A stretch of 64,000 nt of DNA from a bacterium (lineage in GTDB: Bacteria; Planctomycetota; SZUA-567): NCBI GenBank assembly GCA_003245715.1, contig QKCJ01000056.1, positions 1 through 64,000 of the forward strand, in the 5' to 3' direction. Numbering within the stretch: the stretch's first letter is position 1; every line of letters starts with the position of its first letter. Below, piece by piece: positions 43,745 to 52,209 of the stretch. The translations under genes were made by a program, and so were the position numbers. Below the pieces are notes generated by a model. That model searched no databases, had not been told where the DNA came from, and was given only the letters and a program-made list of their open reading frames with translations.

Positions 43745-44883
43745 GATAAAATTTTGAAGTACATACAAAAATGACCTTTTCCCAGATAAGAGTTTATTCC
43801 GAAAAATAAATCATAAAACTCAGATAAATTTGATCCCTTTCGTTCAAGTTTCTGCAATTCTAAGGAAACTTCAGTAGAGGATAATGCAGGCATTTTCTCA
43901 GCTAAATCACACAATTCAAGCACACCATAAAAGTCATTATAGATAAAAAATTTAAGGTAAATCCAATAAAACATATTACGATAAATTCTCTCCCACGGTG
44001 CTTCAGCATAATCAAGAACAACGCCAGCCAAACCAGCATCAGTATTACCCGACCATGTTTCCCGACATTTAAGAACCCGTTCCCTGATATTATGAATAGA
44101 CTTAAAGTATAAAACAGACAAATGTTCTTTCTTTTTCTGTATTTGCTTTATCAATAAGTTTAATGAATATTTATCCACCTTACCATAATTGAGATAATTA
44201 TCCAGACTTCCCAAATAATGCCTTCTGTCTGGAATTTCAGATAATTTTTCGATATCAACTAACGCAGCTTGAGAATCTTTTTTAACCATCACATTATAAG
44301 TAACACGCAATGCCAACAAAATTGCCAGATAACAAGTACGGTCTTCCCCCAAAAAGGAAAAAACAGAAGGTTCCGGATCTTTACATTCAGATATTATGTT
44401 ACCTTTTACGATATACTCATCAACCTGAGTATAAAATAAAGAAAAATACTTATTAATCGCAGTATCCAAAACAGTGGCGTTATTCAGATAAAAAGCCCTC
44501 AATTTGTCCCGGTCAGAGTCATACAACCCATCATATTCATAAAATATTTCCTTGTCATTATTGCCGATAGTCCCTGACCATGAGAGAGGAAAACTATTTA
44601 TCCCTGAAATATATTTTACCAACTTTTGTTCTTTACAGTATTTCTCGAAGACCTCATCAGCGCTCATATATGAATCTTCGTATTCTTCATTTAACCTGCG
44701 CTCAGATCCCCAGCAATCAAAAACGCGCACCGGTTCCATTTGTCCGGTGATTTTGCCCTCGGCGCGCAGTTGCTCAATCTTTTCATCAAGCTTGATCCTG
44801 CTTTCGCGTACCCGCAAATATGCCGCAGCAATAGCTGATAAAATAAAAAATAGGATTATCAGTAAGATATAACGTTTTTTCAT
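43741..44883 (-). CDS. Membrane-anchored protein of unknown function, N-terminal part
   Basis: 380 residues with one N-terminal membrane helix (YILLIILFFILSAIAAAYL), then a mainly helical, charged extracytoplasmic region. I do not recognise a domain. The last residues (after about 365) look out of register: the protein ends GHFCMYFKILS while the neighbouring frame continues in a more family-like way. Codon use is more AT-rich than in nearby genes. No promoter was identified; it is followed only by the overlapping fragment. Confidence 0.7.
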   Translation of the reverse strand: MKKRYILLIILFFILSAIAAAYLRVRESRIKLDEKIEQLRAEGKITGQMEPVRVFDCWGSERRLNEEYEDSYMSADEVFEKYCKEQKLVKYISGINSFPLSWSGTIGNNDKEIFYEYDGLYDSDRDKLRAFYLNNATVLDTAINKYFSLFYTQVDEYIVKGNIISECKDPEPSVFSFLGEDRTCYLAILLALRVTYNVMVKKDSQAALVDIEKLSEIPDRRHYLGSLDNYLNYGKVDKYSLNLLIKQIQKKKEHLSVLYFKSIHNIRERVLKCRETWSGNTDAGLAGVVLDYAEAPWERIYRNMFYWIYLKFFIYNDFYGVLELCDLAEKMPALSSTEVSLELQKLERKGSNLSEFYDLFFGINSYLGKGHFCMYFKILS

Positions 44884-45089
44884 TCGCCCCCACCGTGTCT
44901 GCCCTTAAGTCTAAAACCGATTGTCTTATATGATACATAAATTACTCATTGTCTCTCAACCAGAATATCGGATTTCGATGAGAATTGAGCGTTCAGGGAT
45001 TATTTCACCAAAGTCTCTGCGCATATTATCCGACAAAGCAGATAGCAGATTTTGTCTATTATCTTATTAACCGACTAAAGGAGTTATTC

Positions 45090-45563
45090 ATGAATATGAA
45101 AATCAAGTTGTTCTGTATCGTCACAATCCTCTCACTTGGCGTTTTCGCTTCAGACAAGAAAGAGGAAGAAACCGTCAAAGAAACAGTAACCGAAGAAGCT
45201 TTTCCGGTGCGTATCTCCGATGAGGACCTTAATGGTACAAATCTGGACTTCCCGGCAAAACATCTGGTTCTGATAACTTTCCTGCAGAAAATCCAGCTTC
45301 CTGACGGCAGCATGACCTCTACCCCCGGCAAAGTACTGGTTATTCAGAAACGCGATACCTACATGATTGGTTTCTTCCGCCCCGTCGATGGCGGTTATGT
45401 TCTTGCAGACAAACCAGTACCGGTCAAGAATATCGTTATCCCCCGCGAAAGCGTCCACCCGAAACACAACGTCCCCTGCCTGATTGCCAAACGTCAAGAC
45501 GGCCAGGGCTCTTTCCGTATTTATATCTTGGGCGGTAAAGCGATAATCGAACCGACTGAATAA
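45090..45563 (+). CDS. Secreted protein of unknown function (157 aa)
   Basis: A signal peptide (MNMKIKLFCIVTILSLGVFA, likely cut before SDKK) is followed by a Glu/Lys/Thr-rich linker. A compact beta-rich domain of about 110 residues has VLITFLQKIQLPDG and KNIVIPRESVHPKHNVPC. The ATG at 45090 follows AAAGGAG. I do not recognise the family. It is monocistronic and ends at a strong terminator. Confidence 0.8.
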   Translation: MNMKIKLFCIVTILSLGVFASDKKEEETVKETVTEEAFPVRISDEDLNGTNLDFPAKHLVLITFLQKIQLPDGSMTSTPGKVLVIQKRDTYMIGFFRPVDGGYVLADKPVPVKNIVIPRESVHPKHNVPCLIAKRQDGQGSFRIYILGGKAIIEPTE

Positions 45564-45593
45564 AATAAAGCCCGAAACGTTTATTATTAATCA

Positions 45594-45634
45594 AGAGACC
45601 TGCCGCAGGATACGGACGGCAGGTCTCTTTTTAT
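45594..45634 (+). terminator. Terminator after the secreted-protein gene
   Basis: A 12-bp stem AGAGACCTGCCG/CGGCAGGTCTCT with an 11-base loop, followed by TTTTTATT. Confidence 0.85.
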
Positions 45635-45660
45635 TTGCAATATATATCAAAACAGAAAGT

Positions 45661-46308
45661 CTATTCGTTAAATTCTTCTTTGGCATGGCCGCTCTGTTTA
45701 TTGATTTTACCACGCAGAAAGAGCTTGGATAAATTTCTAATTTCAAGCTCGGAGATCAGCGCCCCCTTATCAACCTCCAGAAATTGTGCATCAATAACCA
45801 CCACCCCGTTAATGACCGAACTTATCTTGCATCGCTCAGCCCGTATGGCAAAGTTAACCCCACAATCGACTTTGATCTCAACAGTCTGAGCAATAATAAG
45901 CAGATTATCAACAGGAGCCTTGTCGATAACAACATTATCCTTCTCGATTTTATTGTACATCCGGTAATTGAAGGCGAACTGGTCGGCCCGCTTCTGATAA
46001 TAATCGTAAACATAGTATGAAGCCACCAGAAGCACTACAATAAAAATAACACAGCCACAGAAGCCGCCAGCCACCCAGCGTGCCGCGCGCTGCTTGGCCT
46101 TGAGCGTCCTCTCCCGCTCAATCTGCTCAAGCTCCTCCGGGGTCAGTTCCGGTATCATATGGGAGGGATCATCATCAATCGCAGGCTTATCTCCGCCAAA
46201 GCCGAAACCGCCGCCAAAATCATCAGCACCGTCATCGTCAAATTCATCGAAGAGATCGTTATCTTCATCATCAATTCCGGAGATTCCCCCAGATTTATTA
46301 TCAGGCAT
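45661..46308 (-). CDS. Single-helix membrane protein with acidic Gly-rich N-terminus
   Basis: 215 residues. The cytoplasmic N-terminus is very rich in Asp, Glu and Gly (DEDNDLFDEFDDDGADDFGG). A Glu/Arg helix (about 68-88), one membrane segment (about 92-113, GGFCGCVIFIVVLLVASYYV) and an extracytoplasmic domain of about 95 residues follow. The ATG at 46308 has AAGGAT upstream. I do not recognise the family. Confidence 0.78.
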   Translation of the reverse strand: MPDNKSGGISGIDDEDNDLFDEFDDDGADDFGGGFGFGGDKPAIDDDPSHMIPELTPEELEQIERERTLKAKQRAARWVAGGFCGCVIFIVVLLVASYYVYDYYQKRADQFAFNYRMYNKIEKDNVVIDKAPVDNLLIIAQTVEIKVDCGVNFAIRAERCKISSVINGVVVIDAQFLEVDKGALISELEIRNLSKLFLRGKINKQSGHAKEEFNE

Positions 46309-46569
46309 TATTTTAATCCTTATCAGACACCGACATACAGATAGCAAATACACATAATTTTACACAATTTATCACCCGAGGGGAAGCGAATATCAACGAT
46401 TACATAATTTTTGCTGATAATGCAAAGTATTCAGGATTAATTTATCGTTAAGGTCTTGATTTTTTTCTACCCAAACGTATATTTTGTCTGGACTATAACA
46501 AAATGAGTTATAATTTTGTCAGAGGGGGTACTGTCAACCCGCTCGTTTTAAATAACAGGAGTAGGTTTT

Positions 46570-47265
46570 ATGAACTATACACATGAAGTAGAAGCAATGT
46601 GTTGCGTGAACAAGGGCCCCAAAAATGGCCCCGCGCCGATTCCACAGGAAGGCAAGTGGACAGAGTCAAAGCAAATTACTGATATTTCTGGATTTACACA
46701 CGGCGTGGGTTGGTGTGCGCCTCAGCAGGGAGCATGCAAGCTTACTCTGAATGTAAAAAATGGCATTATCGAAGAAGCTCTGGTTGAGACTATTGGCTGT
46801 ACAGGTATGACCCACTCAGCTGCTATGGCTGGTGAAATTCTTCCAGGCAAGACTCTGCTTGAAGCCCTCAACACCGACCTTGTCTGCGATGCGATCAACA
46901 CAGCTATGCGCGAACTTTTCCTTCAGATTGCTTACGGACGTACTCAGTCAGCCTTCTCAGAAGACGGCCTGCCAATCGGTGCCGCTCTTGAAGACCTTGG
47001 TAAGGGTCTGTGTTCTGTTAACGGTACGATCTACGGAACCAGCGCAAAGGGTGTTCGTTACCTCGAAACAACTGAAGGCTACATCGTTGAGCTTGGCCTT
47101 GATGAAAACGACGAAGTTATCGGCTACAAGTATGTCAAGACCGGCGTCATGATGGAAAACATCACCCAGAAGGGAATGAACCCGGATGAAGCATACAAGA
47201 AAGCAACCGGTACCTACGGTCGCTTTGCTGATGCCAAGAAGACTATCAACCCACGTGTTGAGTAG
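46570..47265 (+). CDS. NifU/IscU-like iron-sulfur scaffold-type protein paired with GGGtGRT protein
   Basis: 231 residues related to the Fe-S scaffold domain of NifU/IscU. The central part has GWCAPQQGACKLTL, ETIGCTGMTHSAAMAGEILPG and a third cysteine in LVCDAIN, in the order of the scaffold ligands. An N-terminal extension (CCVNKGPKNGPAP) adds two cysteines, and the C-terminal 70 residues are a separate segment. Related proteins are annotated as Fe-S assembly scaffolds and occur next to GGGtGRT proteins in anaerobes. The gene has a strong ribosome site, narrow codon use and no isc/suf partners. Confidence 0.85.
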   Translation: MNYTHEVEAMCCVNKGPKNGPAPIPQEGKWTESKQITDISGFTHGVGWCAPQQGACKLTLNVKNGIIEEALVETIGCTGMTHSAAMAGEILPGKTLLEALNTDLVCDAINTAMRELFLQIAYGRTQSAFSEDGLPIGAALEDLGKGLCSVNGTIYGTSAKGVRYLETTEGYIVELGLDENDEVIGYKYVKTGVMMENITQKGMNPDEAYKKATGTYGRFADAKKTINPRVE

Positions 47266-47349
47266 TCGTTAATCGATGGAATTGTTGGTAATTTTTTTAA
47301 CAACTCCCGCATAGCGACTGCTCTGCGGTTAACTTGAAAAGGAAGAAAC

Positions 47350-48345
47350 ATGGCTTTGTTTGAAGGTTACGAGCGCCGCATCAAGCAGATCACCGCGCTC
47401 ATCGAACAATACGGCATTTCTTCAGTTGAGGAATGCGACAAGATTTGTAAAGACAAGGGAATTGACGTTATTCAGCTTGTTAAAGACGTTCAGCCGATCG
47501 CTTTTGAAAATGCCGGCTGGTCTTACACTGTTGGTGCTGCTGTTGCAATTAAGCGCGGCGTAAAAAAGGCTGCTGAAGTTGCCGAGGTTCTTGGTGAAGG
47601 ACTGCAGAGCTTCTGCATCCCAGGCTCAGTTGCTGACGACCGCAAGGTTGGTATCGGCCACGGCAACCTCGCTTCAATGCTTCTGCGTGAAGAGACCTCA
47701 TGCTTTGCATTCTGCGCTGGTCACGAGTCATTTGCGGCTGCTGAAGGTGCTATCGGTCTTGCCCGTTCAGCAAACAAGGCACGTAAGGAACCTCTGAAGG
47801 TTATCCTCAACGGTCTTGGTAAGGACGCTGCACACATCATCAGCCGTATCAATGGCTTCACTCACGTTCAGACCAAGTTTGACTACGCAACAGGCGAAGT
47901 CAAGATCGTCTGGGAGAAGGCTTACTCAGACGGCGAACGTGCAAAGGTTCGCTGCTATGGCGCTGACGATGTACGTGAAGGCGTTGCAATCATGACATCA
48001 GAAGACGTTGACGTTGCCATCACCGGTAACTCAACCAACCCAACCCGTTTCCAGCACCCGGTTATGGCAACCTACAAGAAGGAATGCGTCCTCAAGGGCA
48101 AGAAGTTCTTCTCTGTTGCTTCAGGTGGCGGTACAGGCCGTACCCTCCACCCGGATAACATGGCTGCCGGTCCTGCATCATACGGTATGACTGACACAAT
48201 GGGCCGTATGCACTCAGATGCACAGTTTGCCGGTTCATCATCAGTTCCTGCCCACGTTGAAATGATGGGTCTGATCGGTATGGGTAACAACCCGATGGTT
48301 GGCGCATCTGTTGCTGTTGCCGTTGCTGTTGAGCAGGCTGGTTAA
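47350..48345 (+). CDS. GGGtGRT protein (conserved anaerobe protein of unknown function)
   Basis: 331 residues carrying the family-defining motif SGGGTGRTLHPDN near residue 256. Other striking segments are FCIPGSVADDRKVGIGHGNL, SCFAFCAGHESFAAAEGAIG (possible metal or redox cysteines and His), LNGLGKDAAHIISRINGF and a Gly/Ala/Val-rich C-terminus. The family is named after the motif; I know of no established function. It lies 84 bases after the NifU-like gene, shares its strong codon bias and is followed by a terminator, so the two form a highly expressed two-gene unit. Confidence 0.9.
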   Translation: MALFEGYERRIKQITALIEQYGISSVEECDKICKDKGIDVIQLVKDVQPIAFENAGWSYTVGAAVAIKRGVKKAAEVAEVLGEGLQSFCIPGSVADDRKVGIGHGNLASMLLREETSCFAFCAGHESFAAAEGAIGLARSANKARKEPLKVILNGLGKDAAHIISRINGFTHVQTKFDYATGEVKIVWEKAYSDGERAKVRCYGADDVREGVAIMTSEDVDVAITGNSTNPTRFQHPVMATYKKECVLKGKKFFSVASGGGTGRTLHPDNMAAGPASYGMTDTMGRMHSDAQFAGSSSVPAHVEMMGLIGMGNNPMVGASVAVAVAVEQAG

Positions 48346-48394
48346 TAACCTCCCCTGCCCACGTTAAAGCAACCCGGTAGTAAATAACAACTTA

Positions 48395-48430
48395 AAACCT
48401 CCTGCGATCATGCGGGAGGTTTTTTTTATT
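48395..48430 (+). terminator. Terminator after the GGGtGRT gene
   Basis: AAACCTCCTGC/GCGGGAGGTTT stem with one G-T pair, followed by eight T residues. Confidence 0.88.
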
Positions 48431-48464
48431 AAAGAGAAACCTGTGATTGAGACGCAACAAGATA

Positions 48465-49190
48465 TCAGCGCGCCCAGACAATAACATAAATCCGGCTGGC
48501 GCCAGCCTCACGCAGAACCCTCGCGCACTCATTAACCGTCGAACCGGTCGTCATCACATCATCAACAAGCAGAATAATCTTGTCACCAAGATCCGCAGAA
48601 ACAGAAAAAGCCCCCGCGATATTATCACTGCGCTCTTTTGGCTCAAGCAATGATTGCGCGACAGTATTACGGATACGGCGTAAAATTTTATCAGAACAGG
48701 TAACCCCAAAATGCTCTGCAATTATTCTGGCTATCAGAAACGACTGGTTATAACCTCGGGTTTTCTGACGTTTTTTGTGCAGGGGTACAGGAAAGACAAA
48801 ATCAAAATTATCAGGATAGCCACAACTCGCAAGACGCTCAATCATGGCAGACGCAAGAAAATTACTGAGGCGACTGTTATCATGAAATTTGAAATCATGG
48901 ATCAGTTCGCGCGCAGGAGGTTTATACCGGACAACACCAATAGCACGGGTATAATGAAATTTGGCCGGATTACAGAAAGCACAGCCTTTTTTAAGTTTTG
49001 AAAAATCACCCGCCGCAGCACCGCAGAATTTACAGCAGCTATTTCCGATGATTTCAATTTTTTCAAGACAGGTGTCACAAAGCGCATAAAAATCCGAACC
49101 GGCAAGATTATCGCCGCAAGAGACACATTGCTCGGGAAAAAGCAGATCAAGCAGCAGATAATAAGGTCTCAGAAAACTCCGCCACCTCAT
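48465..49190 (-). CDS. comF: ComF-family phosphoribosyltransferase-like protein
   Basis: 241 residues. The N-terminal zinc-ribbon region has four CxxC-type pairs (CVSCGD, CDTC, CKFCG, CAFC). The C-terminal type I phosphoribosyltransferase fold has [18 protein letters not shown] and the PRPP-loop motif [15 protein letters not shown]. ComF/GntX proteins are linked to DNA uptake and its use. The start overlaps the stop of the FlhB-like gene (ATGA). Confidence 0.92.
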   Translation of the reverse strand: MRWRSFLRPYYLLLDLLFPEQCVSCGDNLAGSDFYALCDTCLEKIEIIGNSCCKFCGAAAGDFSKLKKGCAFCNPAKFHYTRAIGVVRYKPPARELIHDFKFHDNSRLSNFLASAMIERLASCGYPDNFDFVFPVPLHKKRQKTRGYNQSFLIARIIAEHFGVTCSDKILRRIRNTVAQSLLEPKERSDNIAGAFSVSADLGDKIILLVDDVMTTGSTVNECARVLREAGASRIYVIVWAR

Positions 49191-49471
49191 TTATGCTTGA
49201 CCTTTTTATTATTCATTTTATAGACATAGGCAAGAACCTCAGCCACCGCCGGATACAACTCAGAAGGTATCAACTCGCCAAGATCAAGTTTTGATAAAGC
49301 CTGCACAAGGTCAGCATCCTCACGGATGGGGATGTCATGTTCTTTGGCAAGCTCGATTATTTTGGCGGCAATGTGACCCGCACCTTTAGCAACAACCTTA
49401 GGTGATGCGTCCTTGTCAACGTCATAGCCAAGAGCCACCGCAAGCTGGCGAAAATTTTTCTTCTTGGCCAT
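49187..49471 (-). CDS. FlhB C-terminal-domain paralogue (YlqH/EscU-type)
   Basis: 94 residues matching only the cytoplasmic C-terminal domain of the flagellar/type III export switch FlhB ([57 protein letters not shown]). The membrane part and the self-cleaving NPTH loop are absent. Such stand-alone copies exist in flagellated bacteria and may partly replace FlhB function; here it is coupled to comF. Confidence 0.88.
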   Translation of the reverse strand: MAKKKNFRQLAVALGYDVDKDASPKVVAKGAGHIAAKIIELAKEHDIPIREDADLVQALSKLDLGELIPSELYPAVAEVLAYVYKMNNKKVKHK

Positions 49472-49501
49472 AACATCCCGTCATAAAAAGAATAACAGAA
49501 A

Positions 49502-50491
49502 TTATCCTACCGCCCCATTGGCAGCAAACCTGGACTTGGCATACTCCAATGCACCCAGCGCCACAGCATTATCCCCAAGAGAAGCCAGACAAATCTTAGT
49601 GTCACGGAAAGAGGCTACCGGATATGTAGCCTCTTTAGCAGTGCGCCGCACTATTGGCAGAAGCTGACGCCCCAGAGCCTCAAAGACCCCGCCGCCAATA
49701 ACCACCATATCAGGCGCAAGCATGGTGATAATACTGCCAACCCCATCACCGAGATATTCCGCCGCTTCTGTCAGGGTTTCTACAGTAACCTCATCCTTGG
49801 CAAGCCAGGCTTTTTTGAGGATACTGCTCTTTACATTATCATAAACGCCACCGGTAAGCTCCACAAGTATCGACTCGCGTTTATTACAGAGGATTTCTTC
49901 TTTGAATTTATAACCCATTCCGGTTTTGGAGGCATATGCTTCAAGACAACCTTTTTTGCCGCAACCACAAATTCGTCCGCCACGGGAAATTGTCATGTGT
50001 CCAAGCTCTGCGCCCATAAAATTAACACCGCTGGTAAGTTTGCCGTCAACGACAATACCGCCGCCAAGACCTGTCCCCATAAACAGACCAACCAGAAGCT
50101 TAGCGTCTTTACCCGGTCCAAGGCAATACTCACCATAAGTACCGGCGTTGCAGTCATTCTCGGCATATACCGGACAACCAAGAAGACTTGACAGCTTGCC
50201 TACAAGCGGTACCTTGCGCCATCCCATATTCGCAGCCGAAACGGCAACACCATTTGGCAGTATCGGGCTGGGAGCGCCGACACCGGCAACAGTTATATCC
50301 GCGGTTGCAATACCAATCATATCACAAGCCTCGCTCACACAGCTATGCACCCGTTCCATGACAGTCGCAAAGCCCCGCTCAGCCTTGGACTTCTTTCTTG
50401 CCGAGGCAATTATCGCACCCTTGCTGTCAGTGATTACAACATAAATCTTGGTACCGCCAATGTCAATTCCTGCATAGTATGAGCGAGCCAT
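49502..50491 (-). CDS. ROK-family sugar kinase (glucokinase-like)
   Basis: 329 residues with the ATP loop GIDIGGTKIYVVI, AENDCNAGTYGEY, GLFMGTGLGGGIVVDGKL and GAELGHMTI. The zinc/ROK signature is CGCGKKGCLEAYAS. The zinc site and kinase residues (Asp in END) are intact, and there is no N-terminal DNA-binding domain, so it is a kinase rather than a repressor. Two adjacent ATG codons follow GGAGAAG; the second (50491) has better spacing. Confidence 0.92.
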   Translation of the reverse strand: MARSYYAGIDIGGTKIYVVITDSKGAIIASARKKSKAERGFATVMERVHSCVSEACDMIGIATADITVAGVGAPSPILPNGVAVSAANMGWRKVPLVGKLSSLLGCPVYAENDCNAGTYGEYCLGPGKDAKLLVGLFMGTGLGGGIVVDGKLTSGVNFMGAELGHMTISRGGRICGCGKKGCLEAYASKTGMGYKFKEEILCNKRESILVELTGGVYDNVKSSILKKAWLAKDEVTVETLTEAAEYLGDGVGSIITMLAPDMVVIGGGVFEALGRQLLPIVRRTAKEATYPVASFRDTKICLASLGDNAVALGALEYAKSRFAANGAVG

Positions 50492-50588
50492 CATCTTCTC
50501 CGGGACAAATTTTACTGCTAATGTGAAATAAAATAGGGATATACAAATATTTCTTTTTATAAGCCATATCTCAATATCACAATTATCA

Positions 50589-52178
50589 CTAAAATTTCAA
50601 GTTAAAATCCTGTTTATCCTCAGAATTATTTCCGCCCCCAAAATTAAGTTTCAAGCCTGCTGAACTTGAGTCCGGCTGGTTTTCAAGACCAAAATTGAGG
50701 GATAAACCAGTGTTTTCGTTGCCCGTCGCCGAGGAAGTAAAGTCCAGGGAAGAACCCTCCAGAGGAATTTTTGAAGAATATTTTGCTGCTGACGACGCAT
50801 CCAGAATACCCATTTCTTGTATTCCCAATTCAGCAGAAATATTATCACAGCTGATGCCACTTGCCTGAAGGAGAATATCAGAAGGATCAGACAGGGAGTA
50901 ATCGGTTATCTTGCAGGTAAGATTATCCATCCAGAAAGACATGATCTTTTCGTAACCGTTGTAGTAGTCGAGGATAGACGGAAGATCAAGCGTAAAAGGC
51001 TGGCTGAAAATGTCATTAAAATAACAGGCCAGCATATTGCTGTTCTTGTCGCGTCGGCAGTTGATAATTCTGGCCTCAGGAAAGATCAGACAGACCAGCC
51101 AAAGGTTCAGGAAATTATACGGATTGTTGTCAAGAAGAATCTGAGCGCCGGTAAATCCGGAGGAGTGTGAAGAAATATATTCACCGGCCATCTGTTTTAC
51201 CATATTCTCGTCAATAGCGTCAATAACCTTGCGGAAGTCATTGTCATTCTTTCCCAGAAGCTGGAAAATGACCTGATTAAACCACATGAATTCACTGGCG
51301 AACCTGACATTCCCCCCCTTGGCAAGAGCCTGACCGAGTGGACGTGTACCAGAGAGTGGCATACCGACGATAAATACCGGAGAAATCCCCTTCATGCCCC
51401 AACTGCTGCGCTGCTCGAAGAAATCACGATTAAACAATTCCGTCAGCAGACGGACATGGCCGGTAAGATCGGAAACGGCCTGTTGCGGGGTCTGCTTGGC
51501 GGCTTCAATAGCGATACTGTTAGCCTGCTTGAAGTGGTCGAAGGCTTTTTCGAACTCACCCTTGCGGTGGTAATAATGCCCAAGCGCGTAATAACCGTAC
51601 TTATTTGCCTGGGTATTGGCGGAGTCCAGTTGCAGCGCTAGTTGTGATTTCAGTTCATCTGTCAACGCCCCGCACTGCGCAAGGCCATAGTAAGCAGGCT
51701 GGTATGAATCTTCATTTTCAAGTGCAGACATTAACGCCTTTATCGCCTCTTCATTATTATCAAGACAGAGCATTACCTGCGCGTAATGATATAACGGCTC
51801 AGGCCGGTCTGAAAGTTCAAGGCATACCCCCTTATAGCAAGCCCCGGCTTCATTGAACCGACCCGCATTAAAATGCCCGGTACCCATTGTCATGACACGT
51901 TTAACCGCCGCATTTTCATACCTGACCGCCAGCGCAAACGCCTCAGCAGCTTCCGCAAAAAGACGGAGGATATTACAGACGATGCCGAGATTAAGCTGAA
52001 TTGCCGAGTTTCGCGGCTCACGCTGCGCTGCCTGCACAAGCATTTCATGCGCCTGATTATGATTACCCTGTCGGCTAATTTCCAGTGCGTCATTGACAAT
52101 ACGAGCCGTCTTCTGAGGCTTATAGCTTATTTTCTGGGGTGCGGGTTTATTCTTACGTTTGTTCTTTTGCTTTGCCAT
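50589..52178 (-). CDS. TPR protein fused to a degenerate sulfotransferase-like domain
   Basis: 529 residues: a basic Lys-rich start, TPR-like helical repeats (about 25-235, for example LNLGIVCNILRLFAEAAEAF and ALGHYYHRKGEFEKAFDHF) and a sulfotransferase fold (about 262-430). The PAPS P-loop, normally GMPRSGTT, reads GMPLSGTR. Other family parts are FASEFMWFN, LLDNNPYNFLNLWL and ARIINCRRDKNSNMLACYF. A C-terminal tail (about 470-529) repeats LSLNFG, LKLNFGGG and FNLKF in a Ser/Asn-rich context. It may be a non-catalytic relative; the tail looks like a low-complexity or localisation element. Confidence 0.8.
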   Translation of the reverse strand: MAKQKNKRKNKPAPQKISYKPQKTARIVNDALEISRQGNHNQAHEMLVQAAQREPRNSAIQLNLGIVCNILRLFAEAAEAFALAVRYENAAVKRVMTMGTGHFNAGRFNEAGACYKGVCLELSDRPEPLYHYAQVMLCLDNNEEAIKALMSALENEDSYQPAYYGLAQCGALTDELKSQLALQLDSANTQANKYGYYALGHYYHRKGEFEKAFDHFKQANSIAIEAAKQTPQQAVSDLTGHVRLLTELFNRDFFEQRSSWGMKGISPVFIVGMPLSGTRPLGQALAKGGNVRFASEFMWFNQVIFQLLGKNDNDFRKVIDAIDENMVKQMAGEYISSHSSGFTGAQILLDNNPYNFLNLWLVCLIFPEARIINCRRDKNSNMLACYFNDIFSQPFTLDLPSILDYYNGYEKIMSFWMDNLTCKITDYSLSDPSDILLQASGISCDNISAELGIQEMGILDASSAAKYSSKIPLEGSSLDFTSSATGNENTGLSLNFGLENQPDSSSAGLKLNFGGGNNSEDKQDFNLKF

Positions 52179-52209
52179 TGTATCCTTCTTATTTTATTAA
52201 CGTTACCAG

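Noticed and set aside
50589-50780. Repeated tail of the TPR-sulfotransferase gene as a DNA repeat element
   Set aside because: The repetition is in short protein motifs with different codons, so it is not a mobile or structural DNA repeat.
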